IMG/VR virus record: IMGVR_UViG_3300050123_000025
Location: 1 to 64,000 of that record
Strand: one strand, 5' to 3'
Length of the DNA: 64,000 bases
Origin: a virus
Part shown: positions 7,327-15,256 of the stretch, in pieces
Layout: each line of letters begins with the position of its first letter
Position numbering within the stretch: position 1 is the stretch's first letter
Notes under the pieces: model-generated
What the model was told of the DNA's origin: nothing
The model's input: only the letters and a program-made list of their open reading frames with translations
The model's database searches: none
Program-made: the position numbers and the translations under genes

Positions 7327-7355
7327 TTGCAAACGTTAATAACATCATTTACTAT
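7327..7355 (+). promoter_or_regulatory. candidate repressor promoter
   Basis: TTGCAA (7327-7332), a 17-base spacer and TACTAT (7350-7355) point toward the CI-like gene 46 bases downstream. A second -35-like TTGACA at 7355-7360 has only AATAAA at the right spacing. The box ATAACATAAAT at 7370-7380 is an inverted copy of the motif at 9193-9203. Confidence 0.5.
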
Positions 7356-7400
7356 TGACATATAAAGCAATAACATAAATAAAAAAGGGGGAAACAAGAG

Positions 7401-7793
7401 GTGATAGGAGAAAAAATACAGGAAATATTAAATGCCAAAGGTTTAACACAGGTCGATTTGGCAGAAATGGTAGGTATGTCAGGAACACAAATTAACCGAA
7501 TCTGCAAAGGGCATGGGATTCCCAATGGGAAGAATATTGATAAAATAGCAAAGGCATTAGACGTGCCAGCACATGCGCTTTATAGCGAAGAGGACGTATA
7601 CAGCTCTGTTTTAGCTCTTAAAATATTAGAGCAATTACCAGAAGATATTGTTAGGGCTATTGGGAATAAAAAAAATTTAAACTATTTAATCATGGGCTTA
7701 AATTTGAGTGACAGCGAATTGTCGCCAGAAGAAATTAAAATGGTGGTGAGGAAACAAGAGGAACTAATAAAGGAGATAGAAGGAGGGAAGTAA
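7401..7793 (+). CDS. CI-like phage repressor
   Basis: 130 residues from a GTG (7401) with AAGGGGGAAAC upstream. Residues 1-60 are an XRE-family helix-turn-helix (TQVDLAEMVGMSGTQINRI, then IDKIAKALDVPAHALY). The C-terminal 65 residues are helical and acidic and lack the LexA-type peptidase, so dimerisation rather than autocleavage is likely, and induction would need another route. Divergent from the Cro-like gene and upstream of the integrase. Confidence 0.8.
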   Translation: MIGEKIQEILNAKGLTQVDLAEMVGMSGTQINRICKGHGIPNGKNIDKIAKALDVPAHALYSEEDVYSSVLALKILEQLPEDIVRAIGNKKNLNYLIMGLNLSDSELSPEEIKMVVRKQEELIKEIEGGK

Positions 7794-7812
7794 TTATTGG
7801 AAATTAAAAATT

Positions 7813-7838
7813 AATAAGGCTTAACGCCTTATTTTTTT
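7813..7838 (+). terminator. intrinsic terminator after the repressor
   Basis: AATAAGGC / GCCTTATT (8 bp, loop TTAAC) followed by a run of T residues ends the repressor transcript before the integrase. Confidence 0.8.
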
Positions 7839-7914
7839 CACATGGAGGTGATACATGACGCATGAAACAAATGTTCTGTAAGGTTTGAGGGAATAATGTA
7901 AAGGAAGTGAAATA

Positions 7915-8121
7915 ATGGTTTTAGTATGTACAGAATTGCCTATAAACATAGCATTTGTTATTAATATTCAGGAGGACATGCTAACAATTAATAGTCTCAC
8001 GCTAGAGGAGGTTTTAGTTCGTGACGGACGAACAGTTACAGAAATATTTAAGGAAGTGTGCAGCCAGGGGCTTGGGGGACAAAACTATCCGAAATTATCA
8101 TATCAACTTATTGACCTTTGA
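7915..8121 (+). CDS. uncertain small ORF overlapping the integrase start
   Basis: A 68-codon frame with AAAGGAAGTGAAATA before its ATG. It runs 100 bases into the integrase gene in another frame. The N-terminus is hydrophobic (LPINIAFVINI). It could be an excisionase-sized or leader peptide that couples translation to the integrase. No helix-turn-helix is visible, and the overlap makes it doubtful. Confidence 0.25.
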   Translation: MVLVCTELPINIAFVINIQEDMLTINSLTLEEVLVRDGRTVTEIFKEVCSQGLGGQNYPKLSYQLIDL

Positions 8122-8956
8122 AAAATGGCGCGGAGATAAGCTATTAATTGAATTGGTTGAGGATGATATTGATGATTATATTTTCTACCTTAAAAAAATA
8201 ACTACTATCAACGACACTACATTAAATAACAAACTACGTGATCTCCGAGCCTTTTTAAAATTTGCGCATTCGCGAGGTTGGTGTGATGAGATTGAGATTA
8301 GATTATTGAAAGTGCAGGAGCCGGACATAATACCGCTGGAAGATGACCAGTTGAGGGAAATTTACGATGCTTGTAATATGAAGAAAAAATTAGACAGGGT
8401 TAGAGATTATACTATTATGCGGTTACTGGAGGAAACGGGTATTAGGCTCTCGGAGTGTATGGGATTAGAGTTTAATGATGTTAACATCAAGGTCGGTAGC
8501 GTTAAGCTTAAGAAAACAAAAAACAAAAAGGCCAGGGAAGCTTATCTTACCCCGGCAATGAAAAAAGATTTGAATTTATACCTAGAAGCGCGCAAACACT
8601 TCTTGGCAGCAAATGGATTGGAGAACAAAACTGATATATGGATAGCCGTTAAAGCTCCTAGTAAGGGCAAGGCTGTATCCGCAAGAACTATCCAAGAGCA
8701 ATTGCATAAATATGGAGAAATGGCAGGGATACCCGTGAGGGTGTCCCCCCATACTTTTAGGCATACGTTCGCAAGAAACTTTCTGATTAACGGTGGTGAT
8801 ATTTTTACCCTTCAAGAACTTCTGGGCCATTCATCTTTGGAAATGGTTCGTCGCTATGTCCGTCTATTTGACAAGGACAAGCAAAACTCTTATTTAAAGG
8901 TGATGGAAAAGCGTCAAAAAGACAGAAAAAGAAATGGGAAAAAACCTTTCCCATAA
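8021..8956 (+). CDS. tyrosine recombinase / phage integrase
   Basis: 311 residues, GTG start at 8021 behind GAGGAGGTTTTAGTTC. The N-terminal SAM-like core-binding domain spans residues 1-90. The catalytic domain has ETGIRLSE (first Arg, about 137), HTFRHTFAR (His-x-x-Arg, about 247-250), LLGHSS (His) and the nucleophile Tyr in MVRRYVRL. All active-site residues are present. Its stop is 18 bases from the CCA end of a tRNA-Leu gene, a typical attachment site position. Confidence 0.9.
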   Translation: MTDEQLQKYLRKCAARGLGDKTIRNYHINLLTFEKWRGDKLLIELVEDDIDDYIFYLKKITTINDTTLNNKLRDLRAFLKFAHSRGWCDEIEIRLLKVQEPDIIPLEDDQLREIYDACNMKKKLDRVRDYTIMRLLEETGIRLSECMGLEFNDVNIKVGSVKLKKTKNKKAREAYLTPAMKKDLNLYLEARKHFLAANGLENKTDIWIAVKAPSKGKAVSARTIQEQLHKYGEMAGIPVRVSPHTFRHTFARNFLINGGDIFTLQELLGHSSLEMVRRYVRLFDKDKQNSYLKVMEKRQKDRKRNGKKPFP

Positions 8957-8973
8957 ACTAGTATTAAAAATTA

Positions 8974-9058
8974 TGGTGCGGGCGAGAGGTTTCGAACCTC
9001 CACGTCTTTCGACACCAGATCCTAAGTCTGGCATGTCTGCCAATTCCACCACGCCCGC
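8974..9058 (-). tRNA. tRNA-Leu (anticodon UAG)
   Basis: 85 nt including an encoded CCA. Acceptor GCGGGCG / CGCCCGC, D-arm GTGGAATTGGCAGACA, anticodon stem CCAGA/TCTGG around CTTAGGA (anticodon TAG, reading CUA/CUN), long variable arm TGTCGAAAGACG, and T-loop TTCGAAA. A normal class II tRNA. Operator-like repeats shared with the immunity region lie on both sides, so it appears to be carried by the phage. Its CCA end faces the integrase. Confidence 0.92.
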
Positions 9059-9091
9059 TTGCTGTTTGCGCTATATAACATATTTGGTAAT

Positions 9092-9203
9092 AACATTTAT
9101 GTCATATAGCATAAAATCCTAAGTCTTACGTTACAAAAAACATGGTTGTAACCGAAGATAGAACCGTGTTCATAAAATAAACAAAAATTAACATTTATGT
9201 TAT
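9092..9203. promoter_or_regulatory. repeated operator-like boxes upstream of the FtsK gene cluster
   Basis: AACATTTATGTC (9092-9103) and AACATTTATGTT (9190-9201, an AACAT-NN-ATGTT palindrome) sit in an AT-rich 240-bp gap. ATTTATGTTAT also occurs inverted at 7370-7380. TGTCATATAGCATAAAATCC at 9100-9119 repeats 7254-7272. The pattern suggests that the lysogeny repressor also controls the genes starting at 9298. Confidence 0.5.
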
Positions 9204-9297
9204 ATACATTTTATTCAAAAGGACAAGCAATTTCTTGATAATAGGCGCATACCTATGGAATACACAGATAAATCTATATAGAAAAGGAGGTTTTAGT

Positions 9298-9552
9298 ATG
9301 TTCGCAAAATCCAAAGACAGTCTGTTAATTATGGCAATGGTAATTATTGGGCCATACGTTTTAGAGCTATTCCGGTTTCCGCTTGAGGAGCATCATAAAG
9401 TTGGTTTTTTCTTCATTGGCCTTGCTGCTATCCTGCAAATTTGGTTACAGCAAACATCCGAGATTGACAAAATAGGGCAGGTGTTCGAAGCCAAAAAAGT
9501 TGATGTAGGCGGGAAGTTCCCACGGCTCGTAAAGGAGGCCAGTAATGATTAA
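9298..9552 (+). CDS. small membrane protein upstream of FtsK-like ATPase
   Basis: 84 residues from the ATG at 9298 (AAAAGGAGGTTTTAGT upstream; an earlier in-frame start lacks a site). Two membrane helices, about residues 8-27 (SLLIMAMVIIGPYVLELF) and 36-52 (VGFFFIGLAAILQIWL). Overlaps the FtsK-like gene by 8 bases, so it may anchor or partner that ATPase. Not recognised. Confidence 0.65.
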   Translation: MFAKSKDSLLIMAMVIIGPYVLELFRFPLEEHHKVGFFFIGLAAILQIWLQQTSEIDKIGQVFEAKKVDVGGKFPRLVKEASND

Positions 9553-10510
9553 GAATCGGTATAGTTATATTCTCCCCATCGGTCTTGCTCCCAGTAAAAT
9601 AGAGGGTTGCAGGGAAGAGCTTGAAGCAGCTCTCGGTGGTCATTGCGATTTTGAAATTAATGGCCGGGTGGTTACAATTACCGCCTATAAAGGCAAATTG
9701 AAAAAGCGGATTAAGTACCGCCGCCCGGAAGTTGATGAAGGCTTAATTATCCCGATTGGTTACGGCATGGAGGGTGAGTTAATAATTCTAGATATGTCCT
9801 CTGACTCGCATTGCTATCTGCTCGCTGGCGGTAATCCTGGGACAGGGAAAAGCGTATTTCTAAATGGCTGTATTGACTGTATAAGCCAGTATCCGTCTGA
9901 ACATGTGAGGTTTGTTTTTATTGACATGAAAATGGGCGTGGAGCTGGGGAGTTGGTATAGTCTACCGCACAAATGGTTAACAGCAGAAGATCCAACAAGG
10001 CCCGAACTAAAGCATGTATTAACTCAATTGTTAGCAGAGATTAAAAAGCGTATGAAGCTATTCAAGGCGGCAGGGGTCAAAAAAATATCAGATTACAATA
10101 GGGCTTTCCCCGATAAAAAAATGAACTATATTATGGTTATTGTGGACGAATACGCGGAGATAAAAAACAGTGACAATGGGGACGAATATGAAGTGCTCAT
10201 GAAGTCTGCTTTACAGATTGGCAGGGCTGCGGGATTAAGAGCGATTGTGGCAACTCAAAGACCCACCACGGATTGTATTTCCGGCACAGTTAAAGCGGTG
10301 TTCACTGATCGCATAGCCTTTGCGGTATCAAGCGCGTTAAATAGCCGGGTGATACTAGATTCCGATGGAGCCGAGAAACTTCCTAATGATGTACCTGGCA
10401 GGGCGATATTCCTCACGGGCTCACGATTTCGAGAAGTGCAAGTCATGGACTACTCGTCCCCAGTTCTACAGGTTATACCTGATACGGAATACATGGAGTC
10501 CACGGTCTAA
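9545..10510 (+). CDS. FtsK/SpoIIIE-type DNA translocase
   Basis: 321 residues. GGNPGTGKSV (about 95-104) is Walker A and YIMVIVDEYAE (about 197-207) Walker B. The motif VATQRPTTDCISG is typical of FtsK/TcpA motors. No membrane segments and no gamma domain, so it is a compact motor of the kind found on integrative elements and plasmids, where it moves DNA with a relaxation or coupling protein. Follows a small membrane protein and precedes a replication-relaxation protein, which strengthens that reading. Confidence 0.85.
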   Translation: MIKNRYSYILPIGLAPSKIEGCREELEAALGGHCDFEINGRVVTITAYKGKLKKRIKYRRPEVDEGLIIPIGYGMEGELIILDMSSDSHCYLLAGGNPGTGKSVFLNGCIDCISQYPSEHVRFVFIDMKMGVELGSWYSLPHKWLTAEDPTRPELKHVLTQLLAEIKKRMKLFKAAGVKKISDYNRAFPDKKMNYIMVIVDEYAEIKNSDNGDEYEVLMKSALQIGRAAGLRAIVATQRPTTDCISGTVKAVFTDRIAFAVSSALNSRVILDSDGAEKLPNDVPGRAIFLTGSRFREVQVMDYSSPVLQVIPDTEYMESTV

Positions 10511-10629
10511 TCATATCAGTAGTAGACAAGCATGGAATGGCTATAGAATGGGTTTTTAAAATGGCCTTAGAATAGGCGAGCGAGTTTGAAAAACGAGAGA
10601 GACTATTCTAGTAGACTGGAGGTAACAGT

Positions 10630-11250
10630 ATGCAGGCATACGGCAAGAGTAGGGATATAAAAGTATTGGAGGGGCTAGATGGGTTTAGATACATGACTAC
10701 CCCGCAAATTGCAGCTTTATATTTTACTACCATAAAAAAGCAAGAGTTCCGAATTAAGAAAACCTGTGAGCGAATGAAACGGATGTTTGATCGGGGCTAT
10801 GTCCAGCGATTTAGGTTCCCGTCCGAGCCTTATATATTTACTACCGGCGGGAACAAGTACAACCGACAAATACAACATTATTTAATGATCGTGGATTGCT
10901 GGATTACTTTGCAAAAATTAAGGCCATCTGGTGGGTCGCTGAATTACCAGGTGGAAATTAAACAGGATGGCGTACAAACTGATTTAGCCGTGGAATATAC
11001 GAACAATTTCCGAGGTGAGAAGAAGTTATATTGGATTGAAGTGGAGAATGAATCAACGGGGGACATAACAGAGAAGATTAAGAATTATGAGGGGCTACAG
11101 TGGTCAAGGCAGGTTAATAACTTGCCGGCGGGTGCATTGGTCATCGTCTACAAGAAACGTGCAACCTTAGCGAAACTACAAGGTGTTAGTTTTGAGATGC
11201 CGGTGAAATTGATACACTTTAGCGAGTTTGCGGAAAAATGGGAATGGTAG
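10630..11250 (+). CDS. replication-relaxation family protein
   Basis: 206 residues. The N-terminal winged helix (MTTPQIAALYF ... RMKRMFDRGYVQRF) and a nuclease-like core (QTDLAVEYT ... LYWIEVENESTG ... KIKNYEGL) match the replication-relaxation (PF13814-type) family of plasmids and integrative elements. Members are thought to take part in plasmid replication or relaxation. Paired with the FtsK-like motor upstream. RBS GGAGGTAACAGT precedes the ATG. Confidence 0.75.
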   Translation: MQAYGKSRDIKVLEGLDGFRYMTTPQIAALYFTTIKKQEFRIKKTCERMKRMFDRGYVQRFRFPSEPYIFTTGGNKYNRQIQHYLMIVDCWITLQKLRPSGGSLNYQVEIKQDGVQTDLAVEYTNNFRGEKKLYWIEVENESTGDITEKIKNYEGLQWSRQVNNLPAGALVIVYKKRATLAKLQGVSFEMPVKLIHFSEFAEKWEW

Positions 11251-11329
11251 TCTTTGAAGCGGTTACATTGTAACAAATATAAAAAGAGAGAGCAAAAGCG
11301 CAGGCGAAACTGAAAGGAGATTGTGGAAT

Positions 11330-11554
11330 ATGACAGGATTAGCGGTATTTATCGTTGCTTGCTTGGGTTTACAGGTGATACTTCATCGGGACAAGAATGA
11401 CCGTAAGAGATTTAAAGAGATTGGAATATTGATTGAAGCAGAAAAGAAAAGGCGACTCAAAGAGGAAAAACTTAGGACTGTCCGCATAAAACACCCTAAA
11501 GTAATTTACCTCGATGATTTTAAAGCCGCCCTTCCCACACAAAGAATAATATAA
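11330..11554 (+). CDS. small membrane-anchored basic protein
   Basis: 74 residues. The ATG at 11330 is preferred to a TTG nine bases earlier that lies on top of AAAGGAGA. One membrane helix (LAVFIVACLGLQVIL) then a highly charged, basic tail. Last gene of the rightward FtsK cluster. Function unknown. Confidence 0.6.
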   Translation: MTGLAVFIVACLGLQVILHRDKNDRKRFKEIGILIEAEKKRRLKEEKLRTVRIKHPKVIYLDDFKAALPTQRII

Positions 11555-11630
11555 TATGACCTGCGTTCTCTCCTGGGGTTTAAGGGTTTATCCCGCCCCA
11601 TACATATCATACCCCACTCACACATAATTA

Positions 11631-11665
11631 TTCACAAAAAAAAATAAGCCCCATGTGCGGGGCTT
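11631..11665 (-). terminator. terminator of the second leftward operon
   Basis: AAGCCCC / GGGGCTT (7 bp) followed on the - strand by ATTTTTTTTT. The T-rich side for the + strand is shorter, so it mainly stops leftward transcription coming from the recombinase gene. Confidence 0.8.
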
Positions 11666-11670
11666 TTAAC

Positions 11671-12351
11671 TTACAACCAATCTGTCTCCTTAACTTTTTT
11701 CCTTAAGTCAACGTCGCAAATTTCTGTATAAATTGTTGTAGTTTGAATATTCATATGCCCGAGCAAATGTTGTACTTCTCGGATATTATACCCGATATTG
11801 AGTAATGTTGTTGCAAAAGTATGGCGGAAATTGTGAGGGTGTACTTTGGTTCGTTGCCGCCCATCTTGTATATATACTTTTGCCCTTGCCCCTATCTCGT
11901 AACACATTTCCCTGACGTTACGGTCGTGTAGTCTACCGCCCTTTCGGTTACAAAAATACCAGTTAGATTCGGGCCGTATGGCCTCCCATACTTCTAGGGC
12001 GGCTTTAAGTTGTTCCCCTATAGGTATGTGCCTGTCAGCGTTGCATTTGCCTTCCTGCACGTATATGTCACCCTCTATCATGTCAACATCCGACTTAGAT
12101 AGATCGCATAGTTCATTCAGCCTTAACCCTGCCCGTAAAAAAGTTTGAATTATCGCGGCTTGGCGAATCCCTGTTGCTGTATCTGCATTAATTGCTGCCA
12201 AATATTTTTCTATTTGAGGTGGCTTTAGGATCTTGGGAAGTTTTCGGGTCTTATGCTTCTTTGCTAGCTCCGGCTGGCTTAGGTCGATACCCAGCAACTC
12301 CGCTACCTGCTGGGCTTTCTCGGGGTCTAGTTTGTTTAGGTCTATGTTCAT
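11671..12351 (-). CDS. second tyrosine recombinase, XerC/D-like
   Basis: 226 residues with a good RBS (AAGGAGGCCAAACC). The catalytic residues are present: RAGLRLNE (Arg), HNFRHTFA (His-x-x-Arg), LLGHMN (His) and TTIYTE (Tyr). The N-terminal core-binding domain is shortened to about 45 residues. Last gene of the operon from 16037. Such short recombinases may resolve multimers, invert DNA or serve as a second integrase. The role is inferred only. Confidence 0.85.
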   Translation of the reverse strand: MNIDLNKLDPEKAQQVAELLGIDLSQPELAKKHKTRKLPKILKPPQIEKYLAAINADTATGIRQAAIIQTFLRAGLRLNELCDLSKSDVDMIEGDIYVQEGKCNADRHIPIGEQLKAALEVWEAIRPESNWYFCNRKGGRLHDRNVREMCYEIGARAKVYIQDGRQRTKVHPHNFRHTFATTLLNIGYNIREVQHLLGHMNIQTTTIYTEICDVDLRKKVKETDWL

Positions 12352-12401
12352 GGTTTGGCCTCCTTACTTGCGCCGGGATTTACCGCCCGGCTCGGCGGGA
12401 T

Positions 12402-12608
12402 CTATTTCGTTTCTTTTTTTATTGCTTTTTCCAAACACTCGGGGCATAGATTTTTACCCTTGTAATTCCTAAATCCTTTTTGTAATGCCCATTCTATGGA
12501 ATTTGTTCTATCATCGGCATCTGCACCCGGACGACCGCAGTCATCACAATTAATTAAATAGACTACATATTTATCTTTTGTATGCAGTTTTTTATTTCCT
12601 TTTCTCAT
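12402..12608 (-). CDS. small zinc-ribbon protein
   Basis: 68 residues with CDDCGRP at residue 21 and CPECLEK at residue 54, a C-x2-C / C-x2-C zinc-binding pair. The ATG lies in the last codons of the upstream gene behind GGGAGGATT. Function unknown. Confidence 0.65.
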   Translation of the reverse strand: MRKGNKKLHTKDKYVVYLINCDDCGRPGADADDRTNSIEWALQKGFRNYKGKNLCPECLEKAIKKETK

Positions 12609-13413
12609 AATCTAATCCTCCCTTTCTACCTGCTAACTTAGAGACTATTTCCTTCGCCAGCCTTTCCGCATCATGGCCCCTGTATCTCTGCCATGCTCCG
12701 TTGGTAGGGCTCCAGCGGAATCCGTTCTTTTTTAACTGTTCTCTAATGTTTGCGTCCGGCTTATTAGGGAATATGATCTGTAGCCTTTGAGCTTCGAGGT
12801 TGTCAATTATTTTGATGCCGTTAATTTCGACTGTCTGCTCCTCGATGGTGGTAGTTGCCGCCTGTTCCGCCAGTCGCTCAAGGTGCGCAATTCTGTCCCT
12901 AATACCTTTAATTCTGCCGTTGCCGTTACTTGTCATCCATGCCGGGTGAGGCTCTTGCCCTTCTTTGCGCAATTGTTTGTTTTCAGCTATTAAAGCGGCG
13001 TGGTTCTCTAATTCCTTGGCTAACTTTTCCTGCAGTTTTTCGATGGCGTTCGCATCGTCAGACTTGATTATTTTGTCACCGTTTACTATTGCCCATATTT
13101 TACTGTCAATGTCTTTAATATCGTCATATTCAGCCCATAACGTACGCTCGCGGCTTAAATATTTTTCATGCGCCCTCATGTTATAGTTTGATGGCCCGGA
13201 AATCATCATACTTACATGACTGGCTCCGTTAGAGTTGTATTTATTTGTCCAGCTGGCATAATTCGTTGTATAGCGGGCTAATAAGCTGTCTAAACGGGTT
13301 TGCGCTTCGGGTGATACTTTAGCCTTGGCCTGCTCTATTTTCTCCCTAGCGTCTTGGATGGTTGCGTTATATTCTGCGGTTGCGCTGCCTTCGTTGTAGT
13401 CACTAAAACTCAT
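12592..13413 (-). CDS. hypothetical protein with coiled coil and a C-terminal 'GFRWSP' domain
   Basis: 273 residues. The middle is coiled-coil-like (about 110-190: EKLQEKLAKELENHAALIAE). The C-terminal region, IIFPNKPDANIREQLKKNG then FRWSPTNGAWQRYRG, resembles a small module common in mobile-element and phage proteins of unknown function. The ATG overlaps the stop of a 13-codon ORF (ATGA), and its own RBS is weak, so it is probably translated by coupling. Confidence 0.7.
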   Translation of the reverse strand: MSFSDYNEGSATAEYNATIQDAREKIEQAKAKVSPEAQTRLDSLLARYTTNYASWTNKYNSNGASHVSMMISGPSNYNMRAHEKYLSRERTLWAEYDDIKDIDSKIWAIVNGDKIIKSDDANAIEKLQEKLAKELENHAALIAENKQLRKEGQEPHPAWMTSNGNGRIKGIRDRIAHLERLAEQAATTTIEEQTVEINGIKIIDNLEAQRLQIIFPNKPDANIREQLKKNGFRWSPTNGAWQRYRGHDAERLAKEIVSKLAGRKGGLDYEKRK

Positions 13414-13451
13414 GTTTTCTTTGCTCTACGTGCCAATTGTTCGTTAATCAT
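13410..13451 (-). CDS. 13-residue coupling peptide
   Basis: ATG at 13451 overlaps the preceding stop (TAATG) and has GGGAGGTG in front. The peptide MINEQLARRAKKT ends in a TGA that overlaps the next ATG. Probably a translational coupler for the 273-residue gene rather than a functional protein. Confidence 0.4.
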   Translation of the reverse strand: MINEQLARRAKKT

Positions 13452-13957
13452 TAGTCAAGCACCTCCCGGTTAAATTCCTGCCGGTCATGTATCGGGATGG
13501 GGTAGTTGTTAACTTCCCCAAAACGACTATCGCAAGAATAAATAAAATTGCCGCCCATCATCCAGCCGCTTCCCGTTGGTCTGTCTAATGGTTCACAGTG
13601 GATATAAGGATTACCGCAAATCTTACGCCTTACAAGTTTAACGCCCGGCGCATCTTCTGACGGTTCATACATTTGCGGAATGCCTTCGCCTATAACGGTT
13701 AATTGTTTTACTGTTGAGGATATGCCGTGATTAGTGCAATCGCCTAGTCTCTGCTCTTTAAATACGCTTACAATCATACCCATTGGAGGGCGTTCTACTT
13801 TTATACACTTCTGCATGTTGTCCTCTGGTTCTCCGTCTGCGCCGGTTCCAAGGTTAAAGATTCTATTCAGAAAATAAGCCTGTGCGTCCTCAAAGGTTCC
13901 ATTAATTCGAGTGGTAATTGTGTCTCCGTTTTCATAAATACGTTTTACAGTTATCAT
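13451..13957 (-). CDS. hypothetical protein
   Basis: 168 residues, start ATG behind AAAGGCGGTAGGG. Beta-rich, with no recognised domain. A few Cys (KCIKV, GDCTNHG, KICGN, IHCEP) are scattered without a clear zinc pattern. Part of the second leftward operon. Confidence 0.6.
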   Translation of the reverse strand: MITVKRIYENGDTITTRINGTFEDAQAYFLNRIFNLGTGADGEPEDNMQKCIKVERPPMGMIVSVFKEQRLGDCTNHGISSTVKQLTVIGEGIPQMYEPSEDAPGVKLVRRKICGNPYIHCEPLDRPTGSGWMMGGNFIYSCDSRFGEVNNYPIPIHDRQEFNREVLD

Positions 13958-14041
13958 TTTCCCTACCGCCTTTCAATTCTGTTTATTTTGCGGTAGAATG
14001 AGCTGTGGGGCTCTCTACCGCTTGCCGGTGTTGTGTTCTCT

Positions 14042-14075
14042 GGATTAGGCTGGTGTTAGCGCATCGGCCTAATCC
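14042..14075 (-). terminator. strong hairpin after the 14069 gene
   Basis: A 9-bp stem (GGATTAGGC / GCCTAATCC) begins inside the last codons of the leftward gene. No U-run follows, so it may attenuate or stabilise rather than terminate. Confidence 0.4.
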
Positions 14076-14347
14076 GCATATTGGGTATTTACCTGAGCCA
14101 GTATGCTCCACGGAGTTATAACCGTATCCTTTAAAAATAGATGTTTCGGTAAATTCTCCCTCCCGCCGTTCATTTCGATATAGTCATTTCCAAAAATAAA
14201 CCGCCTATAAAGAGTCAAGACATAATCGGCCCGGGGTTCAATTTTAGCTATCAGCTCTGACAAGTTTTCCTGATTAAAGTCGCTGATTCTCTTAATTAAG
14301 TCTCCATCCTGAGTGGTGATTTGTACCTGATATTGTGTATTATTCAT
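14069..14347 (-). CDS. hypothetical protein
   Basis: 92 residues, RBS TTGGAGGGAAAGCGG. Starts MNNTQYQVQITTQDGD and looks beta-rich with a helical centre. Overlaps the zinc-ribbon gene upstream by four bases (coupled). Not recognised. Confidence 0.6.
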   Translation of the reverse strand: MNNTQYQVQITTQDGDLIKRISDFNQENLSELIAKIEPRADYVLTLYRRFIFGNDYIEMNGGRENLPKHLFLKDTVITPWSILAQVNTQYAD

Positions 14348-14526
14348 TCCGCTTTCCCTCCAATTCCTTTAGTTCTCCAACACTGCCCGCCGACCGGGTC
14401 TCTGTGTGCATTGTCGCACCGGGGACACCAATAAATTATGTAACATTCTCCTAAAACAAAGTCCGGCGGGGTGATATATTCCTCCTCAAAGTCTTCGGCC
14501 TCAAATTGACAAAACGGACACAACAT
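14344..14526 (-). CDS. small zinc-ribbon protein
   Basis: 60 residues: CPFCQFE at residues 3-9 and CPRCDNAH at about 34-41 form a zinc ribbon. ATAGGAGGGATTTTT precedes the ATG. Last residues GIGGKAE. Probably nucleic-acid or protein binding; role unknown. Confidence 0.65.
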   Translation of the reverse strand: MLCPFCQFEAEDFEEEYITPPDFVLGECYIIYWCPRCDNAHRDPVGGQCWRTKGIGGKAE

Positions 14527-14638
14527 AAAAATCCCTCCTATTTATTTTCCCTATTTTCTTGATACCCTACCTCGCTCCTTTTTAAAGCTGTCGGACTTCT
14601 TTTTCTAAGTCTTCAATCATGCTCCCGGTTTACTATGA

Positions 14639-14717
14639 CCTCTCCGCCTTGCCTACTTCGCCAGGGCTGCTGCATCGCCATTAGATGCGGGGTGTCTGGC
14701 TTTCGGCTGCGGAGAGG
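14639..14717. ncRNA. nested stem-loop RNA candidate
   Basis: Three nested stems in an otherwise non-coding 250-bp gap: CCTCTCCGC / GCGGAGAGG (9 bp, 14639-14647 with 14709-14717), GCCAG / CTGGC (14660-14664 with 14696-14700) and GCATC / GATGC (14672-14676 with 14684-14688) with loop GCCATTA. GC content is well above the surroundings. It lies inside the leftward operon, so it would be part of that transcript. No known riboswitch or RNA class was recognised. Confidence 0.45.
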
Positions 14718-14779
14718 AGTTAAGCTTTTCGGGGCTCTGGCGCCGGCTGGCCCGGCTGGCCTTGGGTGCCACTGAGGGA

Positions 14780-14986
14780 TTAATTAACTGATATTGCTCC
14801 CCCTAATCCAATTAAAGGATTTGGCGCTTTTGAATAGCCTCTTGCTCGGGTGTTCCTGTTAATCCAGATTAACGCCTCAAATCTTGTCATGCTATTAAAA
14901 TCAGGGACTATGGTTTTACGGCTTTTTAATTTATAGGTATATTCTCCATAGGTTACTGTTGGCATTGGATTTGTTCTCTTCATCAT
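14780..14986 (-). CDS. small hypothetical protein
   Basis: 68 residues (66-68 depending on which of two adjacent ATGs is used). GGCGAGG precedes. Basic, with VTYGEYTYKLKSRKTIV. No motif recognised. Confidence 0.5.
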   Translation of the reverse strand: MMKRTNPMPTVTYGEYTYKLKSRKTIVPDFNSMTRFEALIWINRNTRARGYSKAPNPLIGLGGAISVN

Positions 14987-15061
14987 CCTCGCCGCCTCGC
15001 TTTCGTTTCGCCGGACTGGCTCCGGCGGGCCTTCCTCCCCGGTATCGGCTGTTGTCTTGTG

Positions 15062-15256
15062 TCATATCGTTTCCTTCCAACGCAATGCCCTTGGATGGCT
15101 TTTTGCTTTCAACTCTTTTGCTTTAATGCAAAATATTCTTTGCAAGAAGGTTGGTTGTAATGTGAAATACCAATTGTCGGGGCTATAATACCTAGTTACT
15201 GTTCCCCATGTTTTAAAATATTTCGAATAAAACCTCATTCCTGGCTTAATCTTCAT
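15062..15256 (-). CDS. small basic hypothetical protein
   Basis: 64 residues, RBS GGGAGGAATAGGA. Begins MKIKPGMRFYSKYFKTWG, consistent with a small SH3-like barrel, and ends in a Lys/Arg-rich tail. A GC-rich hairpin (CGCCGGA / TCCGGCG, 15009-15027) follows it. Function unknown. Confidence 0.55.
   Translation of the reverse strand: MKIKPGMRFYSKYFKTWGTVTRYYSPDNWYFTLQPTFLQRIFCIKAKELKAKSHPRALRWKETI

Noticed and set aside
8974-9210. Right boundary of a prophage at the tRNA, with host DNA beyond
   Set aside because: Operator-like repeats shared with the immunity region and phage or mobile-element genes continue to the right, so the boundary is not here.
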